A stretch of DNA of 64,000 nt. Origin: CAXSEF01 sp964236695 (GTDB taxonomy: Bacteria; Pseudomonadota; Alphaproteobacteria; Acetobacterales; Acetobacteraceae). Made by a program: the position numbers and the translations under genes. The stretch is taken from positions 124,001-188,000 of the forward strand of contig CAXSFU010000001.1 in NCBI GenBank assembly GCA_964236695.1, read 5' to 3'. Each line of letters begins with the position of its first letter. Position 1 is the stretch's first letter. Of this stretch, positions 1 through 8,590 are shown piece by piece. The notes under the pieces were generated by a model, which was given only the letters and a program-made list of their open reading frames with translations, was not told the origin of the DNA and did not search any database.

Positions 1-130
1 CCACCCAGCGCCACAGCGTCGCGGCGTTGCCGGTGGAGCGCACCTGGTAGCCAGACCGCCCCAGCGCCTGGGTGAGCACGGTGCGGATCGAGCGGTCGTC
101 GTCGGCGATCAGCACGGTCGGCGGGTTCAT
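1..130 (-). CDS. ntrC: Nitrogen regulation response regulator NtrC, N-terminal fragment
   Basis: Only the first 43 codons lie in the window; the gene continues past the left edge. The reading frame from the ATG at 130 begins MNPPTVLIADDDRSIRTVL, the start of a receiver domain with the acidic DDD cluster that binds Mg2+ for phosphotransfer. It lies 119 bp downstream of ntrB on the same strand, the usual dusB-ntrB-ntrC order of alphaproteobacteria. By family, NtrC is a sigma-54-dependent activator of nitrogen assimilation genes such as glnA/glnB. The AAA+ and HTH parts cannot be seen here, so the NtrC name rests on context plus receiver homology. Confidence 0.85.
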   Translation of the reverse strand, partial: MNPPTVLIADDDRSIRTVLTQALGRSGYQVRSTGNAATLWRWV

Positions 131-249
131 TGTGGCACCCTACTGTATCCTTCTGGGGTCCGGCGCGGGCCGGCCGGGCGTGGTGCACGCCCGCGCCGCG
201 CCGGGGTCGCGCCGGCGCAGCCACGCCGGCGGCGGCAAGGCAGCGCCGC

Positions 250-1395
250 TCACGGGCCGTCGCCCGCGTCCTCCACCAGCACCGGCAGATGCAGGCGGAA
301 TTCCGTCCTACCAGGCCGGCTCTCGACCTCGATCAGGCCGCCGTGGTCGCCGACGATCTTGGCCACCATGGCGAGTCCCAGCCCGCTGCCGGACGGCTTG
401 GAGGTCACGAAGGCGTCGAACAGGTTGGGACGGATGTCATCGGGGATGCCCGGCCCGTTGTCGCGCACGATCACCAGCAGCGGCAGGTCGACCCGCCGCT
501 TGGCGCCGGGCACCGCGAGCCGGACGCCGTGCTGGTAGGCGGTGATCAGGGTGATCTCGCCGCTGGTCTCGCTGGCGTAGCGGTCCGAACCGGTGATCGC
601 CTCCGCCGCGTTCTTCACGAGGTTGAGCAGGACCTGCACCAGCTGGTCGCGGTTGCCCCACACCGGCGGCAGCGACGGATCGTACAGCTCGGCGAAGCGC
701 AGGTGCGCCGCGAACCCGCTCTGCGACAGCAGCCGCACATGCTCCAGCACCCGGTGGATGTTGACCGCCCGGCGCTCCACCGGGCGCTCCCCAAAGACTT
801 CCATCCTATCGACGAGGTCGCGAATCCTGTCGGCCTCGTCGCGTATCAGCTCCGCCAGCTCGCGGTCCGGCGCGGAGACGGTGTTCTCCAGCAGTTGCGC
901 GGCGCCGCGTATGCCGGACAGCGGGTTCTTCACCTCGTGGGCCAGGATCGCCGCCATCCCCGCCACGGAGCGCGCGGCGTTGCGGAACCCGAGCTGCTGG
1001 TCGAGTGCGCGTACCGTGGCGCTGTTCTGCAGCACCAGCACCACGCCGCCCACCTCGTCCGGCAGAGGTGCCGCGCGCACCGTCACCTGACGCCGGCTCA
1101 GCCGCGGGCTTTCCAGGGTGATCTCGTGCTCGGACACCGTGACCCCATCCTGGCGCACCTGCCCGATCAGCAGGAACAGCGGCGAGTCCTTGGGAAGCAG
1201 GTCCTGCAGCCGCATCTGCCGCAGCTGGGTCAGCGACACCCCCAGGAACTGCTCCGCGGCCGAGTTGGCCTGTCGGAATCGGTCGTCCGCGTCGAGCGAC
1301 ATCACCGGCACCGGCAGCGCCGACAGCAGCGCTTGCGCCTCCTGCTCGGCCGTCCGCCCCGCCGGCGGGCGCACCAGCACCAGCGCCTTCCTCAT
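250..1395 (-). CDS. ntrB: Nitrogen regulation sensor histidine kinase NtrB
   Basis: A 381-residue cytoplasmic kinase with no membrane segments. An N-terminal PAS-like region (about residues 15-130, LPVPVMSLDADDRFRQ) is followed by the H-box AHEVKNPLSGIRGAAQL, an N-box NLVKNAAEAI, the G1 box VRDNGPGIPDD and the G2 box SGSGLGLAMV. NtrB autophosphorylates and phosphorylates NtrC under control of P-II. I chose the ATG at 1395, which overlaps the dusB stop codon as ATGA, over an upstream in-frame ATG at 1452 that adds an Arg/Gly-rich shadow sequence. Translational coupling to dusB is likely. Confidence 0.95.
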   Translation of the reverse strand: MRKALVLVRPPAGRTAEQEAQALLSALPVPVMSLDADDRFRQANSAAEQFLGVSLTQLRQMRLQDLLPKDSPLFLLIGQVRQDGVTVSEHEITLESPRLSRRQVTVRAAPLPDEVGGVVLVLQNSATVRALDQQLGFRNAARSVAGMAAILAHEVKNPLSGIRGAAQLLENTVSAPDRELAELIRDEADRIRDLVDRMEVFGERPVERRAVNIHRVLEHVRLLSQSGFAAHLRFAELYDPSLPPVWGNRDQLVQVLLNLVKNAAEAITGSDRYASETSGEITLITAYQHGVRLAVPGAKRRVDLPLLVIVRDNGPGIPDDIRPNLFDAFVTSKPSGSGLGLAMVAKIVGDHGGLIEVESRPGRTEFRLHLPVLVEDAGDGP

Positions 1396-2501
1396 GCCGC
1401 CGCCGCGCGCGCCGCGTCGCCGTCTCCCTGCGCCGCGGCCTCTCGCGCCCACGTCCCGCCCGGCCCGGCCGCCTGCTGCGCGCCGACCTGGTCGTAGAAC
1501 GCCCCGACCAGCGCCACCACCCGCGCCGGGTCGTCGAGCCGGTTCATCGCGTCGCGGAACTCCGCCGAGCCGTGCAGGCCGCGCGAGTACCAGGACACGT
1601 GCTTGCGGGCCAGCCGCGTGCCCGCCTCCACCCCGAAATACGACAGCATCGCGGCGTAGTGGCGCAGCAGGATGTCACGCTGCTGCGCCAGCGGCGGGTC
1701 GGGCATCCGCTCGCCGGTCGCGAGGTATCGCGCCACCTGCGCCGGCAGCCACGGCCGGCCGTAGCAGCCGCGCCCGATCATCACCCCGTCCGCGCCGGAC
1801 TGCGCATACGCCTCGGCCGCGTCGTCGAGCGTCAGGATGTCGCCGTTCACCACCACCGGGATCGACACCGCCCGCTTCACCGTGGCCACGAACCGCCAGT
1901 CCGCCCGCCCGGTGTAGAACTGCTGCCGCGTGCGGCCATGCACCGTGACCATGCGGATGCCGCAGCCCTGCGCGATGCGCGCCAGCGCCGGCGCGTTCAG
2001 GCTCGAATGGTCCCAGCCCATGCGCATCTTCAGCGTCACCGGCACCTCGACCGCGCGTACCGTCGCCTCCAGCAGCCGCGCCGCCGCGGCCTCGTCGCGC
2101 ATCAGCGCCGAGCCCGCCTGCTGCCCGACCGCGACCTTGCGCACCGGGCAGCCGAAGTTGATGTCGATCACCTCGGCGCCGCGCGCCACGCCGATGCGCG
2201 CCGCCTCCGCCATCGCCGCAGGATCGCACCCGGCGAGCTGCAGCGCGTTCGGCCGCCCCGGCCCCGCGCCCTGCATCTCCGCCATGCGCAGCGTGGTCCG
2301 GTTCTCGCGCACCATCGCCCAGGAGGCGATCATCTCGGACACCACCATGCCCGCCCCCTCCGCACGCGCCAGTTGGCGGAACGGCAGGTCGGTCACCCCC
2401 GACATCGGCGCCAGGATCACCGGGGTGTCGATCCGCACGCCGCCGCCGAGCGAGATCGGCGCCAGCGGCCGGGAAGGAGGCAGAACTGCAATATTGCTCA
2501 T
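1392..2501 (-). CDS. dusB: tRNA-dihydrouridine synthase B (NifR3)
   Basis: A 369-residue FMN-dependent enzyme that reduces uridines in the D-loop of tRNA. Family signatures are clear: the TIM-barrel start VILAPMSGVTDLPFRQLAR, the catalytic-cysteine motif INFGCPVRKV, KMRMGWD, VTVHGRTRQQFYTG and VVNGDILTLDDA. It is the first gene of the dusB-ntrB-ntrC operon (old name nifR3) and overlaps ntrB by 4 bp. It is divergent from ispDF with a 334 bp spacer mostly occupied by a palindromic repeat element. Length is typical of the family. Confidence 0.95.
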   Translation of the reverse strand: MSNIAVLPPSRPLAPISLGGGVRIDTPVILAPMSGVTDLPFRQLARAEGAGMVVSEMIASWAMVRENRTTLRMAEMQGAGPGRPNALQLAGCDPAAMAEAARIGVARGAEVIDINFGCPVRKVAVGQQAGSALMRDEAAAARLLEATVRAVEVPVTLKMRMGWDHSSLNAPALARIAQGCGIRMVTVHGRTRQQFYTGRADWRFVATVKRAVSIPVVVNGDILTLDDAAEAYAQSGADGVMIGRGCYGRPWLPAQVARYLATGERMPDPPLAQQRDILLRHYAAMLSYFGVEAGTRLARKHVSWYSRGLHGSAEFRDAMNRLDDPARVVALVGAFYDQVGAQQAAGPGGTWAREAAAQGDGDAARAAAA

Positions 2502-2584
2502 GAATTAGGCAAACTAATCGGGTGCGGGGCAAAGCGCAATCACCCGGCCACGCGGTTCCGCAGGGGGGCAAGGCGGGAGCTGGT

Positions 2585-2766
2585 CAGGAAGGCCAGGGCT
2601 CTGCCCTGGACCCGCCAGGCGAAGGTGGCCAAAGGTTCCAACGATCCGCTTGGATCGTTGGAAAAGCCACCGGAGGGAGCCGCCCCTGGACCCGGCCTCC
2701 CTTGAGTAAGGGGTTCCAAGGGCCCTGCCTTTGGCGGGGTCCAGGGGCAGAGCCCCTGGCCTTGCT
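2585..2766. repeat. GC-rich palindromic repeat element, copy 1
   Basis: Lies in the divergent dusB/ispDF spacer. It contains CCAGGG..CCCTGG and CCAGGGGC-TCT-GCCCCTGG hairpins, an AAAGGC-type arm, and a perfect 12-bp stem hairpin at 2636-2663 (arm TTCCAACGATCC, loop GCTT). The same modules recur between many genes of the window. Its presence between two start codons argues against a pure terminator role. Confidence 0.85.
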
Positions 2767-2835
2767 TTCTAGGTTTCAGCCCCGTCCAGCCTTGCCGCTT
2801 GACGGCGCGCCTTCCCCCGCAGCATTGCTCCGCCC

Positions 2836-3969
2836 ATGCGCATCGCCGGTCTTCTTGTCGCCGCCGGAACCGGCACCCGGTTCGGGTCCGCCACGCCCAA
2901 GCAGTATGCGAGCCTCTTCGGACGCCCGGTGATCCGCCACGCCGCGGAAGCGCTGCTCGCCGGCTGCGACCTGCTGCAGCCCGTCGGCGACCCCGCCGCC
3001 GTCGAGGCCGCGCTCGCCGGCCTGGGCCACCTGCCCTGCGTGCCCGGCGGCGCCGAGCGCCAGGACAGCGTGCGCGCCGGGCTGGAGGCGCTGGCCCCGC
3101 ACCGCCCGGACGTCGTGCTGGTCCACGACGCCGCCCGGCCACACATCCCGGGCGGCACGGTGCCCGCCCTGCTCGCGGCGCTCGGCGGGCACCGGGGCGC
3201 CATCCCGGCGGTCCCGGTCGGCGACACGCTGAAGCGGGTCGAGGCCGGGCGCATCGTCGCCACCGTGCCGCGCGACGGCCTGGTGCGCGCCCAGACCCCG
3301 CAGGCCTTCGACTTCGCGACCCTGCTCGGCGCCCACCGCGCCGCGCCGCGCTCCGGCCTCACCGACGACGCCGCGCTGCTGGAGCACGCGGGCCACGCCG
3401 TCGCCGTGGTGGCCGGGGACGAGGACAACATCAAGCTGACCCATCCGGAGGACCTCGTGCGACTGGAACGACTGCTGGCGGCGCCGATGCAGCCGCGCGT
3501 CGGCACCGGCTACGACGTCCACGTCCTGGTCGAAGGGCGCGCGCTGATCCTGTGCGGCGTCGCGGTGCCGCACGAGCGCGGGCTGGACGGCCATTCCGAC
3601 GCCGACGTCGGCATCCACGCGCTGTGCGACGCGATCTACGGCGCGCTGGCCGAGGGCGACATCGGCCGCCACTTCCCGCCCACGGAGGGCGAGTGGAAGG
3701 ACGCCGACAGCGCCCGCTTCCTGCGCCATGCGGCCGGGCGCATCGCCGCGCGCGGCGGCGTGCTGTGCAACGCCGACGTCACGCTGGTCTGCGAGCGGCC
3801 GAAGATCACCCCGCACGCCCCGGCGATGCGCGCCTGCCTGGCCGAGCTGCTCGGCACCGCGGTCGACCGCATCTCGGTGAAGGCGACCACGTCGGAGCGC
3901 CTGGGCTTCACCGGCCGAGGCGAGGGCATCGCGGCTCAGGCGGCGGTGACGATCCTGGTGCCGGCATAG
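2836..3969 (+). CDS. ispDF: Bifunctional IspD/IspF of the MEP isoprenoid pathway
   Basis: A 377-residue fusion. Residues 1-217 are 2-C-methyl-D-erythritol 4-phosphate cytidylyltransferase (IspD: LLVAAGTGTRFGSATPKQY, VLVHDAARP, DDAALLEHAGH). Residues 218-377 are 2-C-methyl-D-erythritol 2,4-cyclodiphosphate synthase (IspF: RVGTGYDVHV, GHSDADVGIHALCDAI, ISVKATTSERLGF). It therefore catalyses the third and fifth steps of isoprenoid precursor synthesis in the cytosol. The fusion is common in alphaproteobacteria. ispG, a later step, lies about 55 kb to the right. Confidence 0.96.
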   Translation: MRIAGLLVAAGTGTRFGSATPKQYASLFGRPVIRHAAEALLAGCDLLQPVGDPAAVEAALAGLGHLPCVPGGAERQDSVRAGLEALAPHRPDVVLVHDAARPHIPGGTVPALLAALGGHRGAIPAVPVGDTLKRVEAGRIVATVPRDGLVRAQTPQAFDFATLLGAHRAAPRSGLTDDAALLEHAGHAVAVVAGDEDNIKLTHPEDLVRLERLLAAPMQPRVGTGYDVHVLVEGRALILCGVAVPHERGLDGHSDADVGIHALCDAIYGALAEGDIGRHFPPTEGEWKDADSARFLRHAAGRIAARGGVLCNADVTLVCERPKITPHAPAMRACLAELLGTAVDRISVKATTSERLGFTGRGEGIAAQAAVTILVPA

Positions 3970-3974
3970 CCTGT

Positions 3975-4080
3975 GGCGGGCAGGGTCGAGGCCCTGCCCC
4001 GGGCGGTGCCAAAGGTTGCTCTTCGGTGTCCTCGATCCGGGCGGCAACCTCCGGGGTTCCTTCTGCCGGATCGGGTGGTG
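3975..4080. repeat. Degenerate copy of the GC-rich repeat element
   Basis: Downstream of ispDF. Weakly preserved modules are visible (GGTCGAGGCCCTGCC, GCCAAAGG, GATCCGGGCGG). The large CCAGGGGC hairpin is gone, so this looks like a decayed member of the family. Confidence 0.4.
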
Positions 4081-4181
4081 TCCGGCCCTGCCTGCCGCCA
4101 CTGCTCCCCAGTGACGTGGACGGCCGCGGCGGGCGTTGCCATGGTGGACGACCTGACCTTCACGCAACGAGGACGCCATCC

Positions 4182-4502
4182 ATGCCAGGATCCACCAGCG
4201 GGCTTCGCTTCGGCCTCGCCGCCGTGGTGCTGCTCGCGCTCGCCGGCTGCGCCGCCCCGCAGGTCGTGGCCGCCAACCCGAACCCGCCGATCCCCGCCCT
4301 GCCCGCCGACCCGCGGCCGCTGCCCCCGGTCAGCGCGATCGCGCTGGTGTGGCAACCCGCGCATTACGACTGGACCGGCGCCACCTACCAGTATGTCGCC
4401 GGCCGCTACGTCGAGGCGGCCGGGCACACGCGCTGGGCCGACGGCTGGTGGAGCCTGGACACCGGGCGCTGGGTCTGGATGCCGGCGCACTGGGCGGGTT
4501 GA
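4182..4502 (+). CDS. Small outer-membrane-type lipoprotein with WxxGxW-like repeats
   Basis: A 106-residue protein that starts MPGSTSGLRFGLAAVVLLALAGCAAPQ: a hydrophobic signal with lipobox LAGC, so predicted to be lipidated and exported. The mature part is aromatic-rich with repeating units (WQPAHYDWTG, YVAGRYVEA, WWSLDTGRWVWMPAHWAG) resembling the YXWXXGHW/WxxGxW family found in small proteobacterial envelope proteins. Function is unknown. A GAGGAC sequence before the ATG at 4182 acts as ribosome binding site. The following GFA-family gene starts 7 bp after its stop, so they may be co-transcribed. Confidence 0.75.
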   Translation: MPGSTSGLRFGLAAVVLLALAGCAAPQVVAANPNPPIPALPADPRPLPPVSAIALVWQPAHYDWTGATYQYVAGRYVEAAGHTRWADGWWSLDTGRWVWMPAHWAG

Positions 4503-4509
4503 GCCGGCG

Positions 4510-4983
4510 ATGCCGATGCAGCTGCGCGGCTCGTGCCGCTGCGGCACGGTGAGCTTCGAGGTCGCGAGCCACACCCCGGTCCCGTTCCAGCTCTGCTACT
4601 GCTCGGTGTGCCGCAAGACCGCGGGCGGCGCGGGGGCCGCGATCAACCTCGGCGCCGACGCCCGCACCCTGCGCCACCACGGCCGCACCCGGGTCTGGCA
4701 CGCGGCGCTGGAGGACGGTCCCAGCCCCGCCGAGCGCCATGCTTGCGAGCGCTGTGCGTCCGCGCTGTGGCTGTTCGACCCGCGCTGGCCCGCGCTGGTG
4801 CACCCGCTGGCCTCCGCCATCGACACGCCCCTGCCGGCGGCGCCGACACGCGTGCACATCATGCTGCGCTTCCGGCCGGCCTGGGTGTCGGCGCGGATCG
4901 ATCCCGGCGACGAGGCGTTCGACGAGCTGCCGGCGCAGTCGATCGAGGAATGGCACCGCACCCGGGGCCTGTGGGTGCCGTAG
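4510..4983 (+). CDS. GFA family (glutathione-dependent formaldehyde-activating-like) protein
   Basis: A 157-residue protein with the zinc-binding cysteine pattern of the GFA family: GSCRCGTVSFEV near the N-terminus, CYCSVCRKTAGG, then CERCASALWLFD. The family is named for Gfa, which binds glutathione and Zn, but most members have no demonstrated formaldehyde activity; a glutathione-adduct or general detoxification role is only an inference. The start at 4510 lies just after the lipoprotein stop. An alternative start two codons downstream (MQL) is possible. Confidence 0.85.
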   Translation: MPMQLRGSCRCGTVSFEVASHTPVPFQLCYCSVCRKTAGGAGAAINLGADARTLRHHGRTRVWHAALEDGPSPAERHACERCASALWLFDPRWPALVHPLASAIDTPLPAAPTRVHIMLRFRPAWVSARIDPGDEAFDELPAQSIEEWHRTRGLWVP

Positions 4984-5120
4984 AGCCAGGGTCGAGGCTT
5001 CCTGTTGGATGCCGGTCCAGGGGCGGCTCCCTTCGGTGGCCCTTCCAGCGATCCAGGCGGATCGTCGAAACCTTTGGCCACCTGCGCCTGGCGGGTCCGG
5101 GCAGAGCCCAGCCGTGCCGG
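4984..5120. repeat. GC-rich palindromic repeat element, copy 2
   Basis: Fills the gap between the GFA gene and pepN. Shared modules: GGTCCAGGGGCGGCTCCC, an imperfect hairpin around GCGATCC..GGATCGTCG, and CTGGCGGGTCCGGGCAGAGCCCAGCC. Confidence 0.75.
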
Positions 5121-5189
5121 CCTGAAGCCTCGACATCCCCCGCCACACGGCGGAAAACTCCGGAACGCCAGACCCGGAGCCCGCCCCCG

Positions 5190-7883
5190 ATGCCCGACAG
5201 CCAGCACGACGCCCTCCTCCCTGCCCCGCCCGCCGCCACCCTGCGCGCCGACTACAGGCCGCCCGCCTTCCTGGTGGACAGCGTGGACCTGGTGTTCGCG
5301 CTCGACGCCGCCGCGACCACCGTGCGCTCCCGGCTGGCGCTGCGCCGCAACCCCGCCGAGGGGGCGGAGACGGGCGGCCTGCACCTCGACGGCGAGGGCT
5401 TGGCCCTGCTGGAGGCCTCGCTCGACGGCGCGGCCGTGCCGGAGGCGTCGCTGCGAATCGTGGACGGCGACCTGCACCTCGACGACGTGCCGGACTGCTT
5501 CGAGCTGGAGCTGCTGGTGCGGATCTCGCCCGAGGCCAACTCCGAGCTGAGCGGACTGTACGTGTCGGGCGGCAACCTGTTCACCCAGTGCGAGGCGCAG
5601 GGCTTCCGGCGCATCACCTTCTTCCCCGACCGCCCCGACGTGATGACGCGCTTCACCACCACGCTGGTCGCGGAGCGGGCGCGCTACCCCGTGCTGCTGT
5701 CCAACGGCAACCGGGTCGATGCCGGCGGGTCAGAGGGCGGCCGCCACTGGGCGCGCTGGGAGGACCCGCACCCCAAGCCATCCTACCTGTTCGCCCTGGT
5801 CGCCGGCGACCTCGTGTCGCTGGAGGACCGCTTCACCACAGCGTCCGGCCGCGACGTGGCGCTGGCGATCTGGGTGCGCGACGGCGACCAGGACCGGTGC
5901 GACCACGCGATGGCCGCGCTGAAGGCGTCGATGCGCTGGGACGAGGAGACCTTCGGCCTCGAGTACGACCTCGACGTGTTCAACATCGCCGCCGTGTCGG
6001 ACTTCAACATGGGAGCGATGGAGAACAAGGGCCTCAACATCTTCAACACCAAATACGTGCTGGCCCGCCCGGAGACCGCCACCGACAGCGACTACCAGGG
6101 CGTCGAGACGGTGATCGCCCACGAGTACTTCCACAACTGGACGGGCAACCGTGTCACCTGCCGCGACTGGTTCCAGCTCTCGCTCAAGGAGGGCCTGACC
6201 GTGTTCCGCGACCAGGAGTTCTCCGCCGACCAGGGCTCGCGCGCGGTCAAGCGGGTCGCCGACGTGCGCCGCCTGCGCGCGGGGCAGTTCCCCGAGGACG
6301 CGGGCCCGCTCGCCCATCCGGTGCGCCCGGACAGCTACGTGCGCATCGACAACTTCTACACCGCGACGATCTACCAGAAGGGCGCGGAGGTGGTGCGCAT
6401 GATCCGCACCCTGGTGGGCGTCGACGGGTTCCGGCGCGGCATGGACCTCTACTTCGCCCGCCACGACAACCAGGCCGTCACCATCGAGGATTTCGTCGCC
6501 GCGATGGCCGACGCGTCCGGCACTGACCTGTCCGCGTTCCGCGCCTGGTACGCCCAGGCCGGCACCCCGGAAGTGTCCGTGGAGGACAGCTACGACCCGG
6601 ACGCCCGGCGCTACACGCTGCACCTCGCCCAGTCGACGCCGCCCACGCCCGGGCAGCCCGCCAAGGCGCCGCTGCAGATCCCCATCGTCATGGCCCTGCT
6701 CGGCGAGGACGGCGCGATGCTCGCGCCGCGCGCCGGCGGCGACGGGATCGCGGCGATCCCGGGTGGTGCCGGCGAAATGCTGCTCGAGCTTCGCCACGCC
6801 GCGCAGGACTTCGTGTTCGACGACGTGTCCGGCCGCCCGGTGCCCTCGCTGCTGCGCGGCTTCTCCGCGCCGGTGCAGTTGCGCGGCCTGTCGCCGGCCT
6901 CGCTGCGCTTCCTCGCGACCCACGACACCGACCCGTTCGTGCGCTGGGACAGCGGCCAGCAGTACGCCACCGACGTGCTGCTGCGCCTGGTCGACGGCCT
7001 GCGCCGCGGCGAGGCCCCTGCCCCCGACCGGGGCATGGTCGACGCGGCGCGCGTCACCCTGGCCCGCGCCGACGCGGACCCCGCCTTCGCCGCCGAAGCG
7101 CTGGCGCTGCCCGGGCTGGGCGTGGTCGCCGACCGCATGGCCGTGGCCGACCACGAGGGCGTGCACCTCGCGCGCCAGCTGATGAAGGGCGCGATCGGCA
7201 CCGGCCTTTCGGGCGAGCTGCACGACGCCTACGCCCGCCTCGCCGACGCCGGGCCGTATCGCATCGACGGCGAGTCGATCGGCCGCCGCTCGCTGCGCAA
7301 CGCCTGCCTCGACGTCCTCGCCTCGCCGCAGGCGGCCGGCCGCGACGCCGGCGTGGCGCTCGCCGCCGCGCAGTTCGCGGCCCGCGCCAGCATGACGGAC
7401 GTGCTGGCCGCCCTGGTGGTGCTCGCCGGTTCGGACGCCGCGGAGGGCGAGGCCGCGCTGGTCGAGTTCCACGCGCGCTGGCGCCACGACGACCTGGTGC
7501 TCGACAAGTGGTTCTCGATCCAGGCGATGTCGCCGCGGCCCGGGGCGATCGGCCGGGTGCGCGCGCTCTACGGCCACCCCGACTTCGACCTGCGCAACCC
7601 GAACCGGATGCGCTCGCTGATCGGCGCCTTCGCGTCGGGCAACCCGGTGGCGTTCCACGCCGCGGACGGCAGCGGCTACGCCTTTCTTGCCGACGCGATC
7701 CTGGCGGTGGACCGCATCAACGGCCAGGTCGCGGCGCGCATGGTCGGGCCGCTCGGCGCGTGGCGGCGCCAGGACGAGGGGCGGCAGGCCCTGATGCGCG
7801 ACGCGCTGGCGCGTGTGCTTGCCGAGCCGACGCTGAGCCAGGGCACGCGGGAGATGGCCGCGCGCAGCAGCGCGCCGGCCTGA
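5190..7883 (+). CDS. pepN: Aminopeptidase N (M1 zinc metallopeptidase)
   Basis: An 897-residue soluble M1 peptidase that removes N-terminal residues from peptides. The substrate-recognition GAMEN motif sits in FNMGAMENKGLNIFN near residue 275. The zinc site is HEYFHNW (His311) with the downstream glutamate in LKEGLTVFRDQEF. The C-terminal half matches the PepN-type Ig-like and helical domains. Length agrees with the E. coli PepN class (about 870). I chose the ATG at 5190 (MPDSQHDALLPAPP) because the longer frame upstream runs back through the GFA gene and a repeat element. Confidence 0.95.
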   Translation: MPDSQHDALLPAPPAATLRADYRPPAFLVDSVDLVFALDAAATTVRSRLALRRNPAEGAETGGLHLDGEGLALLEASLDGAAVPEASLRIVDGDLHLDDVPDCFELELLVRISPEANSELSGLYVSGGNLFTQCEAQGFRRITFFPDRPDVMTRFTTTLVAERARYPVLLSNGNRVDAGGSEGGRHWARWEDPHPKPSYLFALVAGDLVSLEDRFTTASGRDVALAIWVRDGDQDRCDHAMAALKASMRWDEETFGLEYDLDVFNIAAVSDFNMGAMENKGLNIFNTKYVLARPETATDSDYQGVETVIAHEYFHNWTGNRVTCRDWFQLSLKEGLTVFRDQEFSADQGSRAVKRVADVRRLRAGQFPEDAGPLAHPVRPDSYVRIDNFYTATIYQKGAEVVRMIRTLVGVDGFRRGMDLYFARHDNQAVTIEDFVAAMADASGTDLSAFRAWYAQAGTPEVSVEDSYDPDARRYTLHLAQSTPPTPGQPAKAPLQIPIVMALLGEDGAMLAPRAGGDGIAAIPGGAGEMLLELRHAAQDFVFDDVSGRPVPSLLRGFSAPVQLRGLSPASLRFLATHDTDPFVRWDSGQQYATDVLLRLVDGLRRGEAPAPDRGMVDAARVTLARADADPAFAAEALALPGLGVVADRMAVADHEGVHLARQLMKGAIGTGLSGELHDAYARLADAGPYRIDGESIGRRSLRNACLDVLASPQAAGRDAGVALAAAQFAARASMTDVLAALVVLAGSDAAEGEAALVEFHARWRHDDLVLDKWFSIQAMSPRPGAIGRVRALYGHPDFDLRNPNRMRSLIGAFASGNPVAFHAADGSGYAFLADAILAVDRINGQVAARMVGPLGAWRRQDEGRQALMRDALARVLAEPTLSQGTREMAARSSAPA

Positions 7884-7885
7884 GG

Positions 7886-8010
7886 CAGGCAAGGCTGGGC
7901 TCTGCCCAGACCCGCCAGGGGGAGCCCCCCTGGACCGGCATCCCCAAGTGAAGCCGGTCCAGGGGCGCTGCCCCTGGCGGAGTTTGAGGCAGAGCCTCAA
8001 CCTTGCTGCC
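7886..8010. repeat. GC-rich palindromic repeat element, copy 3
   Basis: Between pepN and the thioesterase gene. Modules: GGCTGGGCTCTGCCCAG, GGTCCAGGGGC-GCT-GCCCCTGG and GTTTGAGGCAGAGCCTCAA. Three short hairpins in tandem. Confidence 0.8.
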
Positions 8011-8081
8011 TTCGCGGCCGGGGTTCCCACCCGCCATTGTTGCGGTGCAAGAGTGGGCTCCCGTCACCGCGCGAGGCACGC

Positions 8082-8462
8082 ATGGACGCCCAGCCCACCG
8101 GCCAGCTCACGGTCCGCATCGTCGCGATGCCGGCCGACACCAACGCGTCCGGCGACATCTTCGGCGGCTGGATCATGGCGCAGATGGACGTGTCCGCGGG
8201 CATCGCCGGGCGCGAGCGCGCCCGCGGCCGGGTGGTCACCGCGTCCGTGTCGAGCCTGAGCTTCCTGCAGCCGGTCAAGGTCGGCGACGTGGTGGCGGTG
8301 TATACCGAGGTGGTCGGCACCGGCCGCAGCTCGATCCGCATCCAGATCGAGGCCTGGGTGATCCGCGGCACCGGCTCCACCCAGCTCAAGGTGACGGAGG
8401 CGCTATTCGTCATGGTGGCCGTCGACGCGGCCGGCGCCCCGACCGCGCTGCCGCCGGCCTGA
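8082..8462 (+). CDS. Acyl-CoA thioesterase, YciA-like hotdog fold
   Basis: A 126-residue hotdog-fold protein. The motif MPADTNASGDIFGGWIMAQMD is the classical catalytic segment of YciA/ACOT-type acyl-CoA hydrolases (Asp in NASGDIFGGW), followed by VTASVSSLSFLQPVKVGDVV. It hydrolyses acyl-CoA to free acid and CoA in the cytosol; chain-length preference cannot be read from sequence. The start at 8082 (MDAQPTGQL) is preferred over an upstream in-frame ATG at 8037 that only adds repeat-derived sequence. Confidence 0.9.
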   Translation: MDAQPTGQLTVRIVAMPADTNASGDIFGGWIMAQMDVSAGIAGRERARGRVVTASVSSLSFLQPVKVGDVVAVYTEVVGTGRSSIRIQIEAWVIRGTGSTQLKVTEALFVMVAVDAAGAPTALPPA

Positions 8463-8590
8463 CGCTGCGTGGCCGTCGCGGGTCGGTGACACCGCGGACA
8501 CGCCGCGTTTCCCATCGGCCGATCAGCCCTTGACGGGTCCGTGGGCGTCCCCCACGACGGACGCAAAGAAACTGCCGGAAACCGTCCACG